A stretch of DNA of 64,000 bases from Teichococcus oryzae. GTDB lineage: Bacteria > Pseudomonadota > Alphaproteobacteria > Acetobacterales > Acetobacteraceae. Under the pieces are notes generated by a model, which did no database searches, was not told where the DNA came from, and saw only the letters and a program-made list of their open reading frames with translations. The stretch is from positions 1 through 64,000 of the forward strand of contig NZ_VUKA01000005.1 of NCBI RefSeq assembly GCF_008386565.1, in the 5' to 3' direction. This document shows, in pieces, positions 26,731 to 36,289 of this stretch. Position 1 is the first letter of the stretch; each line of letters starts with the position of its first letter. Made by a program: the position numbers and the translations under genes.

Positions 26731-28422
26731 TCACGCGACGAGACCAACGATGACCGTTCCCCAGGTGGTCAGCAGGATGTGGCCCAGGGGAACGGCCGGG
26801 GTGAAGCCGAGCACAGCAACCGGGCTTCCCGACCGCTCCTGCACGGCTGCCATCGCTGCGGTGAAGGTTTGCGCCCCCGCAAGTGCCCCCAGCAGCAGGA
26901 TGGGGTTCATCCGCAGGACGTAATGCCCGAAATACAGGCCGACGATCAGCGGCGCGAGCGTCACGGCGATGCCGCCCAGGAACAGGCCGATGCCCGCCTC
27001 ACGCAGCGCGCCGAAGAAGATCGGGCCGGCATGCAGGCCCGTCAGTGCCACGAAGGCGGCGAGGCCGAGCGCTGTCATCAGCGATACGGCGCCATCCGGA
27101 ATGCGCCCGAACAGCGGCATACGCGTGCGCAAATGCCCGACGACGAGCCCCGCTAGCAGGGTTCCGACACTGGTGCTGAGGGAAATGCGCATGTCACCGA
27201 GGTGAAACTGCACAAGAACGCCAGCCATCCCGCCCAGGAAGATTGCCAGTCCCAGCACCACGAAGTCGGTTGTTTCCGCCGGCAGCACGATCGGGCCGAT
27301 GCGAGACGCCGCAGCCTTCACAGCGGTCTCCGGGCCAACAATGCGAACCAGATCCCCACGCTGCAATGCCGTGCCAGGCGCAATCGGGACTGATTCACCG
27401 CCGCGCCGGATGCCGCGCAGGTAAACCCCACGGGCCCAATTCTGTTCTGCTAGCTCGCCGAGCCTTTGGCCATCCAGTTCGCCTCGGGCGAGCATCGCCT
27501 CGATCATCGTGACGGGTATGTCGAGCAGATCGCGATCCTCAACCTCCTCGGCATGGGGGCCGATCATCTCGATCAGGACTTCGCGGCGGCCGGCGATCGC
27601 AAGCACGTCTCCAGCCTCCAGGCGGAGCTCGGGCTGCGCCTCCAGGATCTCGCCACCACGCCGGATGCGCTGGATAATGCTCCGGCTTTGTGCAATTAGC
27701 GCCTCCGCCTCGCGCAGGGTTCTGCCCAGGACCGGCGCCTGGGCCAGGAGGCGATAGGCGCGCAGCTCAAAGGGTCTCCAGGCAGAGGCAACCCCGGGGC
27801 GGTCGCGGACAATCCCGAGCGCCTGCTCCACCTTAAGCGCTTCAGCCTGCAGATCGACGCCTAACAGCCGGGGGCCGATCTGCGAGCAGAACCAGATCAC
27901 GCCAACGGCACCAAAGAGATAACAGACTGCATCGGCCACCGCGATGTGCGCGACGAGCCGCGCACGCTCCGGCTCAGGCAGTGGAAGTGCATTGATCGCC
28001 TCAGTCGCTGTGCCCATCGCCGGGCTCTCGGTCAGCGCACCCGAAACCAGCCCCGCAGCGAAGCCGGCATCGAGGCCGAGCAGCCGTGACACTGCGAAGG
28101 CAACTGCCAGACCCGTCAAGCACATCACGACCGTGAGCGCCATCGGGCGCAGGCCGTCTCGCTTCAGCGCCTGCATGAACTGCGGACCGACGGAGTAGCC
28201 GATGCCGAAAAGGAAGAGAAGAAATAGAAAGGACTTGGTCGTGCCGGATACCGGAACATGCGCGAGTTGGCCTATAGCGATCCCGGCAAAGAGGGAGCCG
28301 GTCACTGGCCCGAACCGGAAGCCCCAGAAGGTGACTGCGCCGAACCAGTAGCCGGCGCCAATGGCGAGGAAGAGCGTGAACTCAGGATAGCGAACCAGGA
28401 ACTCGCGGATCCAGTCGATCAT
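26731..28422 (-). CDS. AspT-family antiporter (third copy)
   Basis: 563 residues from the ATG at 28422; a longer frame to 28707 is not protein-like. The layout is membrane block, two TrkA-C-like domains (about 205-370, including LRLEAGDVLAIAGRREVLIE), membrane block. It is a close paralogue of the 17793-19484 protein: same length and near-identical core (KSFLFLLFLFGIGYSVGPQF). It stands 270 bp upstream of the DUF3300/DUF2950 pair on the same strand and has no decarboxylase beside it. It may have been duplicated from the operon 9 kb away. Substrate unknown. Confidence 0.87.
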   Translation of the reverse strand: MIDWIREFLVRYPEFTLFLAIGAGYWFGAVTFWGFRFGPVTGSLFAGIAIGQLAHVPVSGTTKSFLFLLFLFGIGYSVGPQFMQALKRDGLRPMALTVVMCLTGLAVAFAVSRLLGLDAGFAAGLVSGALTESPAMGTATEAINALPLPEPERARLVAHIAVADAVCYLFGAVGVIWFCSQIGPRLLGVDLQAEALKVEQALGIVRDRPGVASAWRPFELRAYRLLAQAPVLGRTLREAEALIAQSRSIIQRIRRGGEILEAQPELRLEAGDVLAIAGRREVLIEMIGPHAEEVEDRDLLDIPVTMIEAMLARGELDGQRLGELAEQNWARGVYLRGIRRGGESVPIAPGTALQRGDLVRIVGPETAVKAAASRIGPIVLPAETTDFVVLGLAIFLGGMAGVLVQFHLGDMRISLSTSVGTLLAGLVVGHLRTRMPLFGRIPDGAVSLMTALGLAAFVALTGLHAGPIFFGALREAGIGLFLGGIAVTLAPLIVGLYFGHYVLRMNPILLLGALAGAQTFTAAMAAVQERSGSPVAVLGFTPAVPLGHILLTTWGTVIVGLVA

Positions 28423-29008
28423 TGCCGAGCCTTCACGGAAAACAGGTGAATGGGCATCGGCGCCGGGCAAGGCTGTACCCCGCGACCGCCATCCACATCC
28501 GGCAAGGTCGTGAAGCGGACGAGACGGAAGCACCGCAACCGAACATGCTCGCCATCCCGGTTCCAATTCAGGCGGCGCCGTTTCAGGAGAGTAGTGCGCG
28601 CTCCGCATCGGCAGGCATGGAAACACTATCGAAAACGCGCTTTTCGCTTGCTCCCCGTGAGGCAGCTTGAGGCGGCCGCAACAGTTTCGGTGTCTTCTCA
28701 ACGTCAACCATGTGCGTCCTGGTTCCTGGTCGGCAAGGCGCTGGCCTTACTCCTCGTCATTCCGCGCCACGCAGTGCTGGGGCTGGAGGATTGGCTGCGG
28801 CGATGGGGTGGCAAATGCCGGGAAAGCGATACAACTTCTTACCCCACTCCGGCACGACCGCGCCTATCGTCTGTGGCCCGCCTCGCCGTCCGACACATGC
28901 ATGATGGTTGGCATGGAAGAGTTGCGCAGGCCGGCGATCACGGATAGCCGCATCGTGGAGCACGGCGCCGGCTGTCCCGAGGCTTGTGGGCCAGTGGAGA
29001 AGGATGTC
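28423..29008. other. Intergenic region between divergent antiporter and small secreted protein genes
   Basis: 586 bp with no supported gene. It must hold the promoter of the minus-strand antiporter and probably that of the plus-strand gene at 29009, for which GGAGAAGG (28996-29003) is the ribosome site. Confidence 0.4.
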
Positions 29009-29386
29009 ATGCTTTCAATCCGACGGATGCGCTGCGGCGTTTTAGCTCTGCTCTTCGGTCTGACAGCGGCAATGCCAGCCTTCGGACAGTGGCGCGACGT
29101 CCGTCCCTACGACAATCCGATGACGCAGACGGATATCGATTTGCAGCGGGAAAGTGCGCGGTCTCTGCTGGAGGCGGAGCCGGCGCCGATCGGTCGAAGC
29201 CGCGATTGGCAGAACCCGGAAACCGGTGCGCGCGGCAGGGTGACATTGCTCAGAACATCCCAAAGGCAAGGCGCTCCATGCCGCGCGTTGCGATATGTCG
29301 TTGTCACCCGAGCTTCGGCCAATCCGGTTGAGATGACCTTCACTCTGTGTCGGGTGGGGGATGATGACTGGAAGATCGTCGGCTAA
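29009..29386 (+). CDS. Small secreted protein, surface-antigen-like
   Basis: 125 residues from the ATG at 29009 with GGAGAAGG 5 nt upstream. A signal peptide (CGVLALLFGLTAAMPAFG) is followed by a short mature protein with two Cys residues (APCRALRYVV and FTLCRVGDDDW), likely forming a disulfide. The pattern NPETGARGRVTLLRTSQRQG ... CR ... F-T-L-C-R resembles the C-terminal part of the Rickettsia 17-kDa antigen/RT0821-type surface proteins common in alphaproteobacteria. This is a resemblance by eye only. No operon partner. Confidence 0.6.
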   Translation: MLSIRRMRCGVLALLFGLTAAMPAFGQWRDVRPYDNPMTQTDIDLQRESARSLLEAEPAPIGRSRDWQNPETGARGRVTLLRTSQRQGAPCRALRYVVVTRASANPVEMTFTLCRVGDDDWKIVG

Positions 29387-29814
29387 TCGCCCGGTTCAAG
29401 GCTGCCTCAGCCCGTTGCGGGAGCGGCAGGCTGAAGGTCTGATTTTGCGGGAAGCCCCCTCATCACAGCTTCTGCTGCCCCCGTCCGGCGACGACGGCAA
29501 AGCGGGTCCGCTTTGCACGCTTCTAGGGTTATCGGAACCGCGGACGATTTTCCTGCCGCCAGCTTGGCGCTGGCATCGGCCGGACCGCTGTCCAAACAGG
29601 CTCCCGCATCAGCGAGCGTCTGGAGGCGGAACCCTCCTGCGGAGAGGCCGAAAATTCGCCATGTAGATCTCCGACCCGCCTGTCCGGCGCCGCGCGGGAA
29701 GGCATAAGCGTTGTTTCTCGATAGCGTTCCATGTTTCGCCTCGCCGCTTCCGCGCCATACTGCCCGGTGAACAAGTCTCGCGCTGTACGCTGTCCCGAAG
29801 CAGAGGGAGCTCCC
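29387..29814. other. Intergenic stretch before the OmpA-like gene
   Basis: 428 bp in which no gene is supported; plus-strand ORFs lack ribosome sites. The last bases carry AGAGGGAG, the ribosome site of the porin gene. Confidence 0.4.
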
Positions 29815-30945
29815 ATGAAAATCAAGACCGCCATCTTGGCTGGCACATTCGCCTTCAGCTCCATCTCCCTGTCAGCAGAAGCCCAACCCCTGACAGGGCT
29901 GTATCTTGGCGGTGGCCTTGGCGCGAACTGGCAGCAGGAAAGTGACCTGAGCTCGCAGGATGGGCTCCGCACTGCACTGGGCGCAGCCGGTGTCGGCCAA
30001 AGCGGCACGGCGAGCTTTGATATTGGCTGGGCCGGCGTTCTCAGTCTCGGCTGGGGCTTCGGCAATGGTTTCCGGGCCGAAGTTGAAGGTAATTACCGCC
30101 GGAACAACCTGGATGGAATCTCCGGCTTCCCTGGCATCCAGGCGCCGCGCAGCCAGGGCGGCGATATCTCTAGCTACGGCGTGATGGCTAACGTTTTCTA
30201 CGACTTCGACCTCGGCTGGAACTTTGGTGGCTTCGGCGTCGTGCCCTATCTTGGGGCGGGTGCCGGCTATGTCGTGCAGAACTGGGACAATGTAAACATC
30301 CGCGGGCCGAACGGGCAGATCAACATCGACGGCGACAATGGCAACTTCGCCTACCAGTTGATCGCCGGCGCCGCTTTTCCGATCACTCGGGTTCCCGGCC
30401 TGTCGCTCACCGCCGAGTACCGCTTCATGCAGGCGCTCTCAGACGATGTGGACGCCACCTTCCGTCCCGTGGCCGGCGGCACAATCACATCACGTGGGGC
30501 AGTTGAGGTCGAGAACGCCAATCACTCCATCCTCATCGGGTTGCGTTACGCCTTCAACCCACCCCGGCCGGCACCTGTTGTCGCCCAGGCGCAGGCACCC
30601 GCCGTCACGCGAGCTCCGGCCCGAACCTACTTAGTGTTCTTCGACTTCGACCGTGCCGATCTGACCGATCGAGCCCGGCAGATCATTGTTGACGCGGCGC
30701 AGGCATCGCGCACGGTGCAGACGACGCGGATCGAGGTCGCTGGTCACGCCGACCGCTCCGGGACACCGCAATACAATCAGCGTCTATCCATGCGCCGCGC
30801 TGAAGCAGTGGCGGCAGAGCTGGTGCGTCACGGCGTGTCGCAGAATGCGATCAATGTGCAGGCTTTCGGTGAAAGCCGCCCGTTGGTTCCAACGGCAGAC
30901 GGTGTGCGTGAGCCGCAGAATCGTCGTGTAGAGATTGTGCTTTAG
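29815..30945 (+). CDS. OmpA-like outer-membrane protein
   Basis: 376 residues from the ATG at 29815. A signal peptide (KTAILAGTFAFSSISLSAEA) is followed by an N-terminal beta-barrel of about 220 residues with alternating aromatic strands (GLYLGGGLGANWQ; FRAEVEGNYRRNN; LTAEYRFMQAL; HSILIGLRYAFN). A Pro/Ala linker leads to the C-terminal peptidoglycan-binding OmpA domain (YLVFFDFDRADLTDRARQII, then HADRSGTPQYNQRLSMRRAE and RRVEIVL). It would anchor the outer membrane to the wall and may act as a porin. A single gene. Confidence 0.93.
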   Translation: MKIKTAILAGTFAFSSISLSAEAQPLTGLYLGGGLGANWQQESDLSSQDGLRTALGAAGVGQSGTASFDIGWAGVLSLGWGFGNGFRAEVEGNYRRNNLDGISGFPGIQAPRSQGGDISSYGVMANVFYDFDLGWNFGGFGVVPYLGAGAGYVVQNWDNVNIRGPNGQINIDGDNGNFAYQLIAGAAFPITRVPGLSLTAEYRFMQALSDDVDATFRPVAGGTITSRGAVEVENANHSILIGLRYAFNPPRPAPVVAQAQAPAVTRAPARTYLVFFDFDRADLTDRARQIIVDAAQASRTVQTTRIEVAGHADRSGTPQYNQRLSMRRAEAVAAELVRHGVSQNAINVQAFGESRPLVPTADGVREPQNRRVEIVL

Positions 30946-31499
30946 GCTCGAGGCTCCGGTAAGGGGGCTCCCTCAGTCAAGTCGCTAGCGACGCGTAAGG
31001 ATCCGCGCGCACAGGCTGTGCCGTGGCTTCTCGATGTATCGAGCTTCTGGTCACTGCTTCTGATCTTCCTGCACGCGAGGCCATATCGGGAGAATGGCAG
31101 CATACCAAGAGGATCATCTGGATCCCGGAGGGAGGCTCCGAATGGGGTCAGACGAGCATTATCCCGAGAAAGCCCCAGCTCACAGCGTCAGTGTCAGCGT
31201 CAGCGTCAGCGTCAGCGTCAACGACTTCTGGATTGACCCTACCTCGGTCAGCAATGCCGACTCCCTACAATTCGTTCTGGCCCCAGGCTATGTGACCGTC
31301 ATGGAGACAACGCCAAAGGCGGTTGCCTATCCAGGCGCCAAGCCTCCTTCATTCGCCAAGCAACACCACCCCAAGTGGAGCAGTGCCATACGGCCGCTGA
31401 TCCTGTCGCGCCACCGTCAGGTTCCTCCAGTCGGCAGGCAGGTGGGCCGCGACCCATGGACGTCGTGACGTGATGGGCCGCGCAAGCTTGGCGAATGAA
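30946..31499. other. Intergenic stretch containing a hexanucleotide repeat
   Basis: 554 bp. The only notable element is the tandem repeat at 31187-31222. A 124-residue plus-strand ORF (31094-31468) runs through the repeat and would encode a Ser-Val run followed by NDFWIDPTSVSNADSLQFVL; I cannot support it as a gene. Confidence 0.35.
31187..31222. repeat. Hexanucleotide tandem repeat, six units
   Basis: Six consecutive 6-base units: GTCAGT, four GTCAGC, and GTCAAC. In the plus-strand frame of 31094 each unit encodes Ser-Val. Such arrays change length by slippage without changing frame. Confidence 0.9.
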
Positions 31500-31970
31500 T
31501 CACGCAGCGAGAGTGACGTTAGCGCCGCCAGGCGCTAGCGTTAGCCTAACCCCCTGCTGGGTGGAAATACCCTCCATAACAACGCCATTCTGATTCCTGA
31601 GCGTGGTAGCCGATGCGCCTCCAGCCACCGCGCCACCCGCCGAGGCAGCGACATAGTTGCCATTGAAATCCTCCAATCGGCGCAGATTGCGCACCCTGCC
31701 CGTAGCACTCAGGCGCGTAATGCCGACATCCACGACGGAGAGGCCGGTCAGCCTGAAGGGGTATTGGGCACCTCGCCAAGTGAGGACGCCATTACCCCAC
31801 TGATAGCCAATGCCAGCCGCCACTGTTCCGCCCGTGAAGGTCACCGTACCTTCTGTAGGCTCTAGATCAGACGATGTCTGGACAGTTGCCTGCGAATTGG
31901 AGCAGCTCGTAAAGAGAAGAATGCCTAATGGAATTAGGCCCATTTCTCTGATGGCTCGGCGGCGTTCCAT
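31500..31970 (-). CDS. Small predicted lipoprotein
   Basis: 156 residues from the ATG at 31970, with AAGGAAAG about 6 nt upstream. The signal (GLIPLGILLFTSC) has the lipobox FTSC, so the mature N-terminal Cys would be lipidated at about residue 18. The mature part is Gly-rich and beta-like (GIGYQWGNGVLTWRGAQYPF; LTGLSVVDVGITRLSATGRV; ASATTLRNQNGVVMEG) and recalls small lipoproteins common in Acetobacteraceae and Bradyrhizobiaceae that I cannot name. No neighbours on the same strand within 3 kb. Confidence 0.65.
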   Translation of the reverse strand: MERRRAIREMGLIPLGILLFTSCSNSQATVQTSSDLEPTEGTVTFTGGTVAAGIGYQWGNGVLTWRGAQYPFRLTGLSVVDVGITRLSATGRVRNLRRLEDFNGNYVAASAGGAVAGGASATTLRNQNGVVMEGISTQQGVRLTLAPGGANVTLAA

Positions 31971-32503
31971 TTTTGCTTTCCTTGTGCGAGCGTTTCTGGT
32001 GGAGAGTTGGCGCAGCTCACGGCCCCGGACAGGCCACGCCCTAGTCAAGCGAAACGTGCTGCATTCGGCGATCTGGCTCGCTATCTAAATTCCACAAATA
32101 GGTCCATCAGCTCCGCTGCAGTATTCGGTACCTATTTCGGCATGCCGTGGCCTTCCGGACGGCCTGCTGGCAATAGGCTACGGCGCAGCAGCAATCGATC
32201 CCGATGGGGACTGGCACGCTGAGTTAACTTCGAGGCCGCGCTTGGTCTTGGGAAGGCAGCACTACCCCAAGACGCCCAAGATGGTGCTTCAGGCTGGAAC
32301 GTGCCCACAGCCGTCGCTGCGGAAGCGCAACCTGACCTTCGGGAGCGGCCATTGCAACGCCCGGCACCGCACGCCTTCAGCCTGACCTATGGCATGCCGA
32401 ATGCATTAGTGTGCCTTGCTGCCGGCCATGGGACCCTCCAACTATTTTCTTGCCGTAACGAAACTTGTTTCAGAAACTCTGAGCCATGCCCCGGAGCGAC
32501 ACC
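31971..32503. other. Intergenic region between the lipoprotein and AraC genes
   Basis: 533 bp with divergent genes on both sides; it must contain two promoters. No gene or clear operator was seen. A slightly AT-rich patch at 32400-32480 lies just before the AraC start. Confidence 0.35.
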
Positions 32504-33487
32504 ATGCCACACGAGGGCGTCGAACTATCCCGCTTCCGAGAGCCGGAGGAGCTCGTCAGGGCGATACCTGGCGTGGTTTTCCAGGCCACACCCCTGCGCG
32601 CCGATCCCTTCGACGTATCGCTCACGACCATCGGCCTGGGCGATATGAGCCTACAGACAGGGCGCGCCACGCCCCATCTGGCCTTCGCCAGAGCCGTTCC
32701 TGGAACAGGAGTCCTGCAGCTGCCGCTGGAGAACGCTGACACCCTGCTGCTCAATGGCCAGCCCGCTCGTCCGCGGACACTCGGCCTCTATGGCGGCGGC
32801 GCCGAGCTCATCAGGAGCAATCCAAGGGACAGCAGCCACGCGGTCCTGGTCCTGCCGATGGACAAGGCTGAGGTGCTCCTGTGCCCTGGCTCCGCGTCCC
32901 CCCTGCTCCACCCGGGAGCGCAGGCTTTGCTCGAGGCCAGCGCCCAGGCATGGGATCAGGCCGTCGGGATCGTGCGGAGCGCGGCAGCGACCGCGGCGCG
33001 GGCGCCGCGGACCTTCGACGCCGAGCCGCCGCGCGAGGCGCTGCGCGACGCGCTTCTGCAGGCGATGCGCGACCTCCTCACCGGGGCGCGAGACGCCGGA
33101 CCTTCGGGCGACCGCTACAGGCCGCGCGCCTGGCGCCGTATCGTTGTGGGCGCCGACGAGTACTTGCGGGCCAACATGGCGCGCCCCGTCTACACCGAGG
33201 AGCTGTGCGCGGCACTCGGCACCTCCGCCAGCAGTCTCGCCGAAGCGTACCGCGCCACCTTCGGCCTCAGCCCGCACCGCTTCCTGAAGCTCCGGCGCCT
33301 CGTCATGGTGCGGAGCATGCTGCGGAGCCAGGAGGGGCCGGCGCCGCTGGTGAAGTCTGTGGCCCTGTCGCACGGGTTCTGGCACCTGAGTCAGTTCGCC
33401 ATCGACTACCGGGCCCTGTATGGCGAGATGCCCTCGGAGACGCTCGCCCGCGCGCGCGGCACAGCCACACCGGGTGGCTTGGGCTGA
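32504..33487 (+). CDS. AraC-family transcriptional regulator coupled to a Bug receptor
   Basis: 327 residues. The ATG at 32504 has GGAG 7 nt upstream; an ATG at 32486 does not. The sensor region (about 1-215) shares the LQTGRATPHLAFA segment with the other two AraC proteins here. The C-terminal double helix-turn-helix is complete: YTEELCAALGTSASSLAEAY, then RFLKLRRLVMVRSML and SHGFWHLSQFAIDYRALYGE. Its TGA overlaps the ATG of the following receptor gene (TGATG), so the two are co-translated. This suggests that the regulator responds to, or controls uptake of, the ligand of that receptor. Confidence 0.88.
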   Translation: MPHEGVELSRFREPEELVRAIPGVVFQATPLRADPFDVSLTTIGLGDMSLQTGRATPHLAFARAVPGTGVLQLPLENADTLLLNGQPARPRTLGLYGGGAELIRSNPRDSSHAVLVLPMDKAEVLLCPGSASPLLHPGAQALLEASAQAWDQAVGIVRSAAATAARAPRTFDAEPPREALRDALLQAMRDLLTGARDAGPSGDRYRPRAWRRIVVGADEYLRANMARPVYTEELCAALGTSASSLAEAYRATFGLSPHRFLKLRRLVMVRSMLRSQEGPAPLVKSVALSHGFWHLSQFAIDYRALYGEMPSETLARARGTATPGGLG

Positions 33488-34470
33488 TGGACCCGGTCAT
33501 CAGCGCGATCGTTCGCCGAGCGCTGCTCGCTTTGCCCGCCACCTCGCTCGGTCATGCCAGTGCGCAAGACTTCCCGGCCCGCTCGCTGACCTGGGTGGTG
33601 CCCTTCCCTCCCGGCAACATCGCCGATGCCGCCTCACGGGTGATCGCACGGCGCATGGGGCAGGCACTCGGCCGGTACGTCGAGGTGGAGAACCGACCGG
33701 GTGCAGGAGGGACGATAGGGACCGAGACTGTGGCTCGTGCGGCGGCAGACGGCCAAACCTTGCTCTATGGCGGCCTGGGTCCGATCGCGGCGGCGCCGCA
33801 TTTCTTCCCTAACCTCCGCTTCGATCCGATGAGGGACCTCACCCCAGTGCACGGCATCGGCGCCTCGCCATGCGTGATCATCGTCGGCCGGCAGCGACCC
33901 TGGACCACCCTCGGCGAACTCGCTGCCGCGGCGCGTGCGCGATCGGATGGTCTGGTCTATGCCTCACCCGGGGTTGGAACCGTGCCCCACCTCGCGGCGG
34001 AGGTGTTCCAGGAGGTTGCCAATCTGCGGCTCCTGCACGTGCCCTATGTCAACACCACCCAAATGCTGAACGACGTGATGGACGGCCGGGTGGACGTGAG
34101 CTGGGACTTTCCGCTGACCGCAGCCCCGCAGATGCGCGACGGACGGCTGCGGGCCCTCGCCATAACCGACTTCGACCGGGTGCGCATCGCATCCGGGGTG
34201 CCGACCGTGGCGGAGTGCGGCTTCCGCGGAGCCGAGATGCGCGGCTGGGCGGGGGTCTTCGCCCCAGCCCGCACCCCTTCACCCATCGTTGCATCCTTGG
34301 CGGCGGCATTGCGGGAGACGCTACTCGACCCAATGGTGCAGGAACACTTCAACGGAACGGGCACGGTGCTCTGGCCTGACATGGGCACCAAGCCCTTCCG
34401 CGCATTCCTGGCCGAGGAGCTGCCCCGCGTCGCCTCGATCATCGCCCGCGCCAGGGCATCGCCACGCTAG
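33487..34470 (+). CDS. Bug/TctC-family periplasmic solute receptor
   Basis: 327 residues starting inside the AraC stop. The signal region (RRALLALPATSLGHASAQ) is followed by the typical start of mature Bug proteins (FPARSLTWVVPFPPGNIADA), VENRPGAGGTIGTE, a central VYASPGVGTVPHLAAEVF, and HVPYVNTTQMLNDVMDGRVD. Such receptors bind carboxylates in the periplasm for a TctAB-type permease or act as orphan sensors. No tctA or tctB is adjacent, so it is an orphan here. The PFPPGNIADA motif lacks the usual Gly-Gly of PFPPGGxxD, a small oddity near the ligand loop. Confidence 0.88.
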   Translation: MDPVISAIVRRALLALPATSLGHASAQDFPARSLTWVVPFPPGNIADAASRVIARRMGQALGRYVEVENRPGAGGTIGTETVARAAADGQTLLYGGLGPIAAAPHFFPNLRFDPMRDLTPVHGIGASPCVIIVGRQRPWTTLGELAAAARARSDGLVYASPGVGTVPHLAAEVFQEVANLRLLHVPYVNTTQMLNDVMDGRVDVSWDFPLTAAPQMRDGRLRALAITDFDRVRIASGVPTVAECGFRGAEMRGWAGVFAPARTPSPIVASLAAALRETLLDPMVQEHFNGTGTVLWPDMGTKPFRAFLAEELPRVASIIARARASPR

Positions 34471-34517
34471 GCCACTGACCTTCACCGCCTCACGGGATCA
34501 GCCTTGCGGCCGTCGAC

Positions 34518-34802
34518 TTAGTGGCGGATCAGCGTCGTTGAGAACTCCTGCAGCAGAAGATCCTCAAGCCTGTCTGCCAAGCGACGTAGTTCCTCCTCGG
34601 CGCTTGCTGTGCTGACTTCCAGCAGCCGCATCATCATTGGCTCGGAACAGGACACTGACTCTCCATAATACTCGTCAGGCTGCAACAATCCGGCATGAAC
34701 TGCCTGCTGGAAAAGGTCTTGCGAGGTGTCCTCTATCGCTTCAGACAGTTTCTCGTTGCACAGCAGGTGCGCGTAGGTCGGGATTAGGTCCGGATGTTTC
34801 AT
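34518..34802 (-). CDS. Hypothetical 94-residue protein
   Basis: A small acidic, helical protein (MKHPDLIPTYAHLLCNEKLS; EEELRRLADRLEDLLLQEF). No signal or membrane segment and no recognised family. The composition is protein-like with two leucine-rich amphipathic helices. It is isolated between the Bug gene and a gene-poor stretch. It may be real; evidence is only the open frame and composition. Confidence 0.4.
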   Translation of the reverse strand: MKHPDLIPTYAHLLCNEKLSEAIEDTSQDLFQQAVHAGLLQPDEYYGESVSCSEPMMMRLLEVSTASAEEELRRLADRLEDLLLQEFSTTLIRH

Positions 34803-35542
34803 CCCGATGCAGCCGCGCCGAGACGAAGCAAGTGATTGAACGTTTGCAGCAATCTCAACTCAGTAATCATCCAGCCTAATTTGGGTGTTGACGTCGACGT
34901 GGGCTGTGCTTTGCAAGTGGACGGGACGATGCGCGACCTTTGTTGTCGTTTCCAATCGAAGTCTAGCAGCTCACCTTGCTGGCCCTTATACACCAAATAC
35001 GCGAAATGAGCGCGACTCAAGCATCCGGGGACACTGAACGGCGAAGTCCGTGAGAGATGCCTGCGTCCGCTTCTCCGTCATGCATGCCGACAGCGGACAA
35101 GCAGCGCTCGGCCGGACCTCACCACAGGATGTGAGCTCTGGTAGCCACTGCCATACTCACTCGTACCGCTGGAGAGAGAAATCTGGACGCTAGGTGCTGA
35201 GCTGAATGAGTCCACGACCACGCACCTGCAGATGAGCAAGCTCTTCTTGAGCCCCTTGCTGACCTGGCGCCTTGCGGCACAACGCTCTGTGCCACGGGAT
35301 GGCCCAACTCCCGCACCGCCGAAATGGCGGCAGGCAAACTTGGTCCTCGGTAGCTTCCCACACACCCCTGCCGCTACTGCCAGCTGCGCTGGGCCATCGG
35401 AGCCCCACACGGGGCCAGCCGTGGCCTCCTTGATCGGGTTCCTGAACAAGAGGAACAAGACCTGCATCCGGCCGTCACACTCGCGCTTGCCGCCGCTACG
35501 CTTCTCGTGGCTCCGGGCGCTCGAAGGCAGCAGGCCAGCGCG
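34803..35542. other. Gene-poor stretch
   Basis: 740 bp in which no gene or family fragment could be recognised. ORFs of 60-130 codons on both strands overlap each other and look random. Confidence 0.4.
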
Positions 35543-35996
35543 ATGACCTTCTTTGTCACCTCCATCAATCAGGACAGGGCGCGAACCTCGGCGGGCTCGC
35601 CGGAGCAGACGCTGCGGGTCTCTTGCAGTGGCGGTCGGCGCCGGTAATCACACTTGGCGAGCCTATCTCAGCGCCTCCGCTACCGCCGGAGCGCAGGCCG
35701 TGAATGCTCGGGACCGCACCGGGCGCGGGCCCTGGCGGAATGCGAAGGGCGATATAATCGCACAGGACCTCTCCTCGCTGCACAGCGATGGTAACGGGGG
35801 GTCCAAACAAACGGCGCTGACGGAGAAAGGTGAGGCGGTTAACAGCCGCGGCGACAATCCGGACAACCACGGCATCCTCACGGGATCGCAACCCGATGGA
35901 GGCGCTTTTCAGGGAAGCAGGGCCGGATCTGCGGGATCTGGACACTCGGCGGCAGCCACCGGAGGCGGTCCGATGCGAGGGAAGGGCCAATCTTGA
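35543..35996 (+). pseudogene. Decayed secreted lectin/endostatin-like protein gene
   Basis: Pieces in different plus-strand frames make up a protein type found in many environmental bacteria: MTFFVTSI (35543), then GQGANLGGLAGADA (other frame), then VGAGNHTWRAYLSASATAGA, QAVNARDRTGRGPWRNAKGD and NSRGDNPDNHGILTGSQPDG (frame of 35553). The order is that of the intact family as I remember it, but at least two frame changes separate the pieces, and the Cys/Trp-rich C-terminus is scrambled after 35920. Family identity is from memory; function unknown. Confidence 0.55.
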
Positions 35997-36289
35997 AAGC
36001 GGCGTCACCCTGAGAGGTGCGACCAGTCGCGTTCGCCCTCCACAGTGTCCTCCTCCAACACACTGGTCTTGAGCAGACCGCGGACCACGGGCGCCAGTGG
36101 CCCCAGCCCCGGATTGCGCCGGGCCATCAAGGCCAGCGTGCCGCCTAGGCTGGAAGGGGAGATCGGTGCCAATGGCAGCCTGCCCTGCGCTGTGCATCGC
36201 CTTCAAGCTGGCCCGGCGCTGTCAGCCCGAGCACCGCCCGAGACACATCGCGCTTGCGCATCACAGACCGTGTCTCATGGGATACGTAG

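Noticed and set aside
30946-30980. Terminator hairpin after the OmpA-like gene
   Set aside because: GGCTCC-type words there are direct repeats, not inverted, and no T-run follows.
31187-31222. CRISPR-like repeat
   Set aside because: Units are 6 bases without spacers; it is a simple tandem repeat. No CRISPR array or cas gene was seen in the window.
36000-36206. Minus-strand remnant of a LysR effector domain
   Set aside because: Only a vague resemblance (GTLALMARRNPGLGPLAPVVR) over about 20 residues; not enough to support a call.
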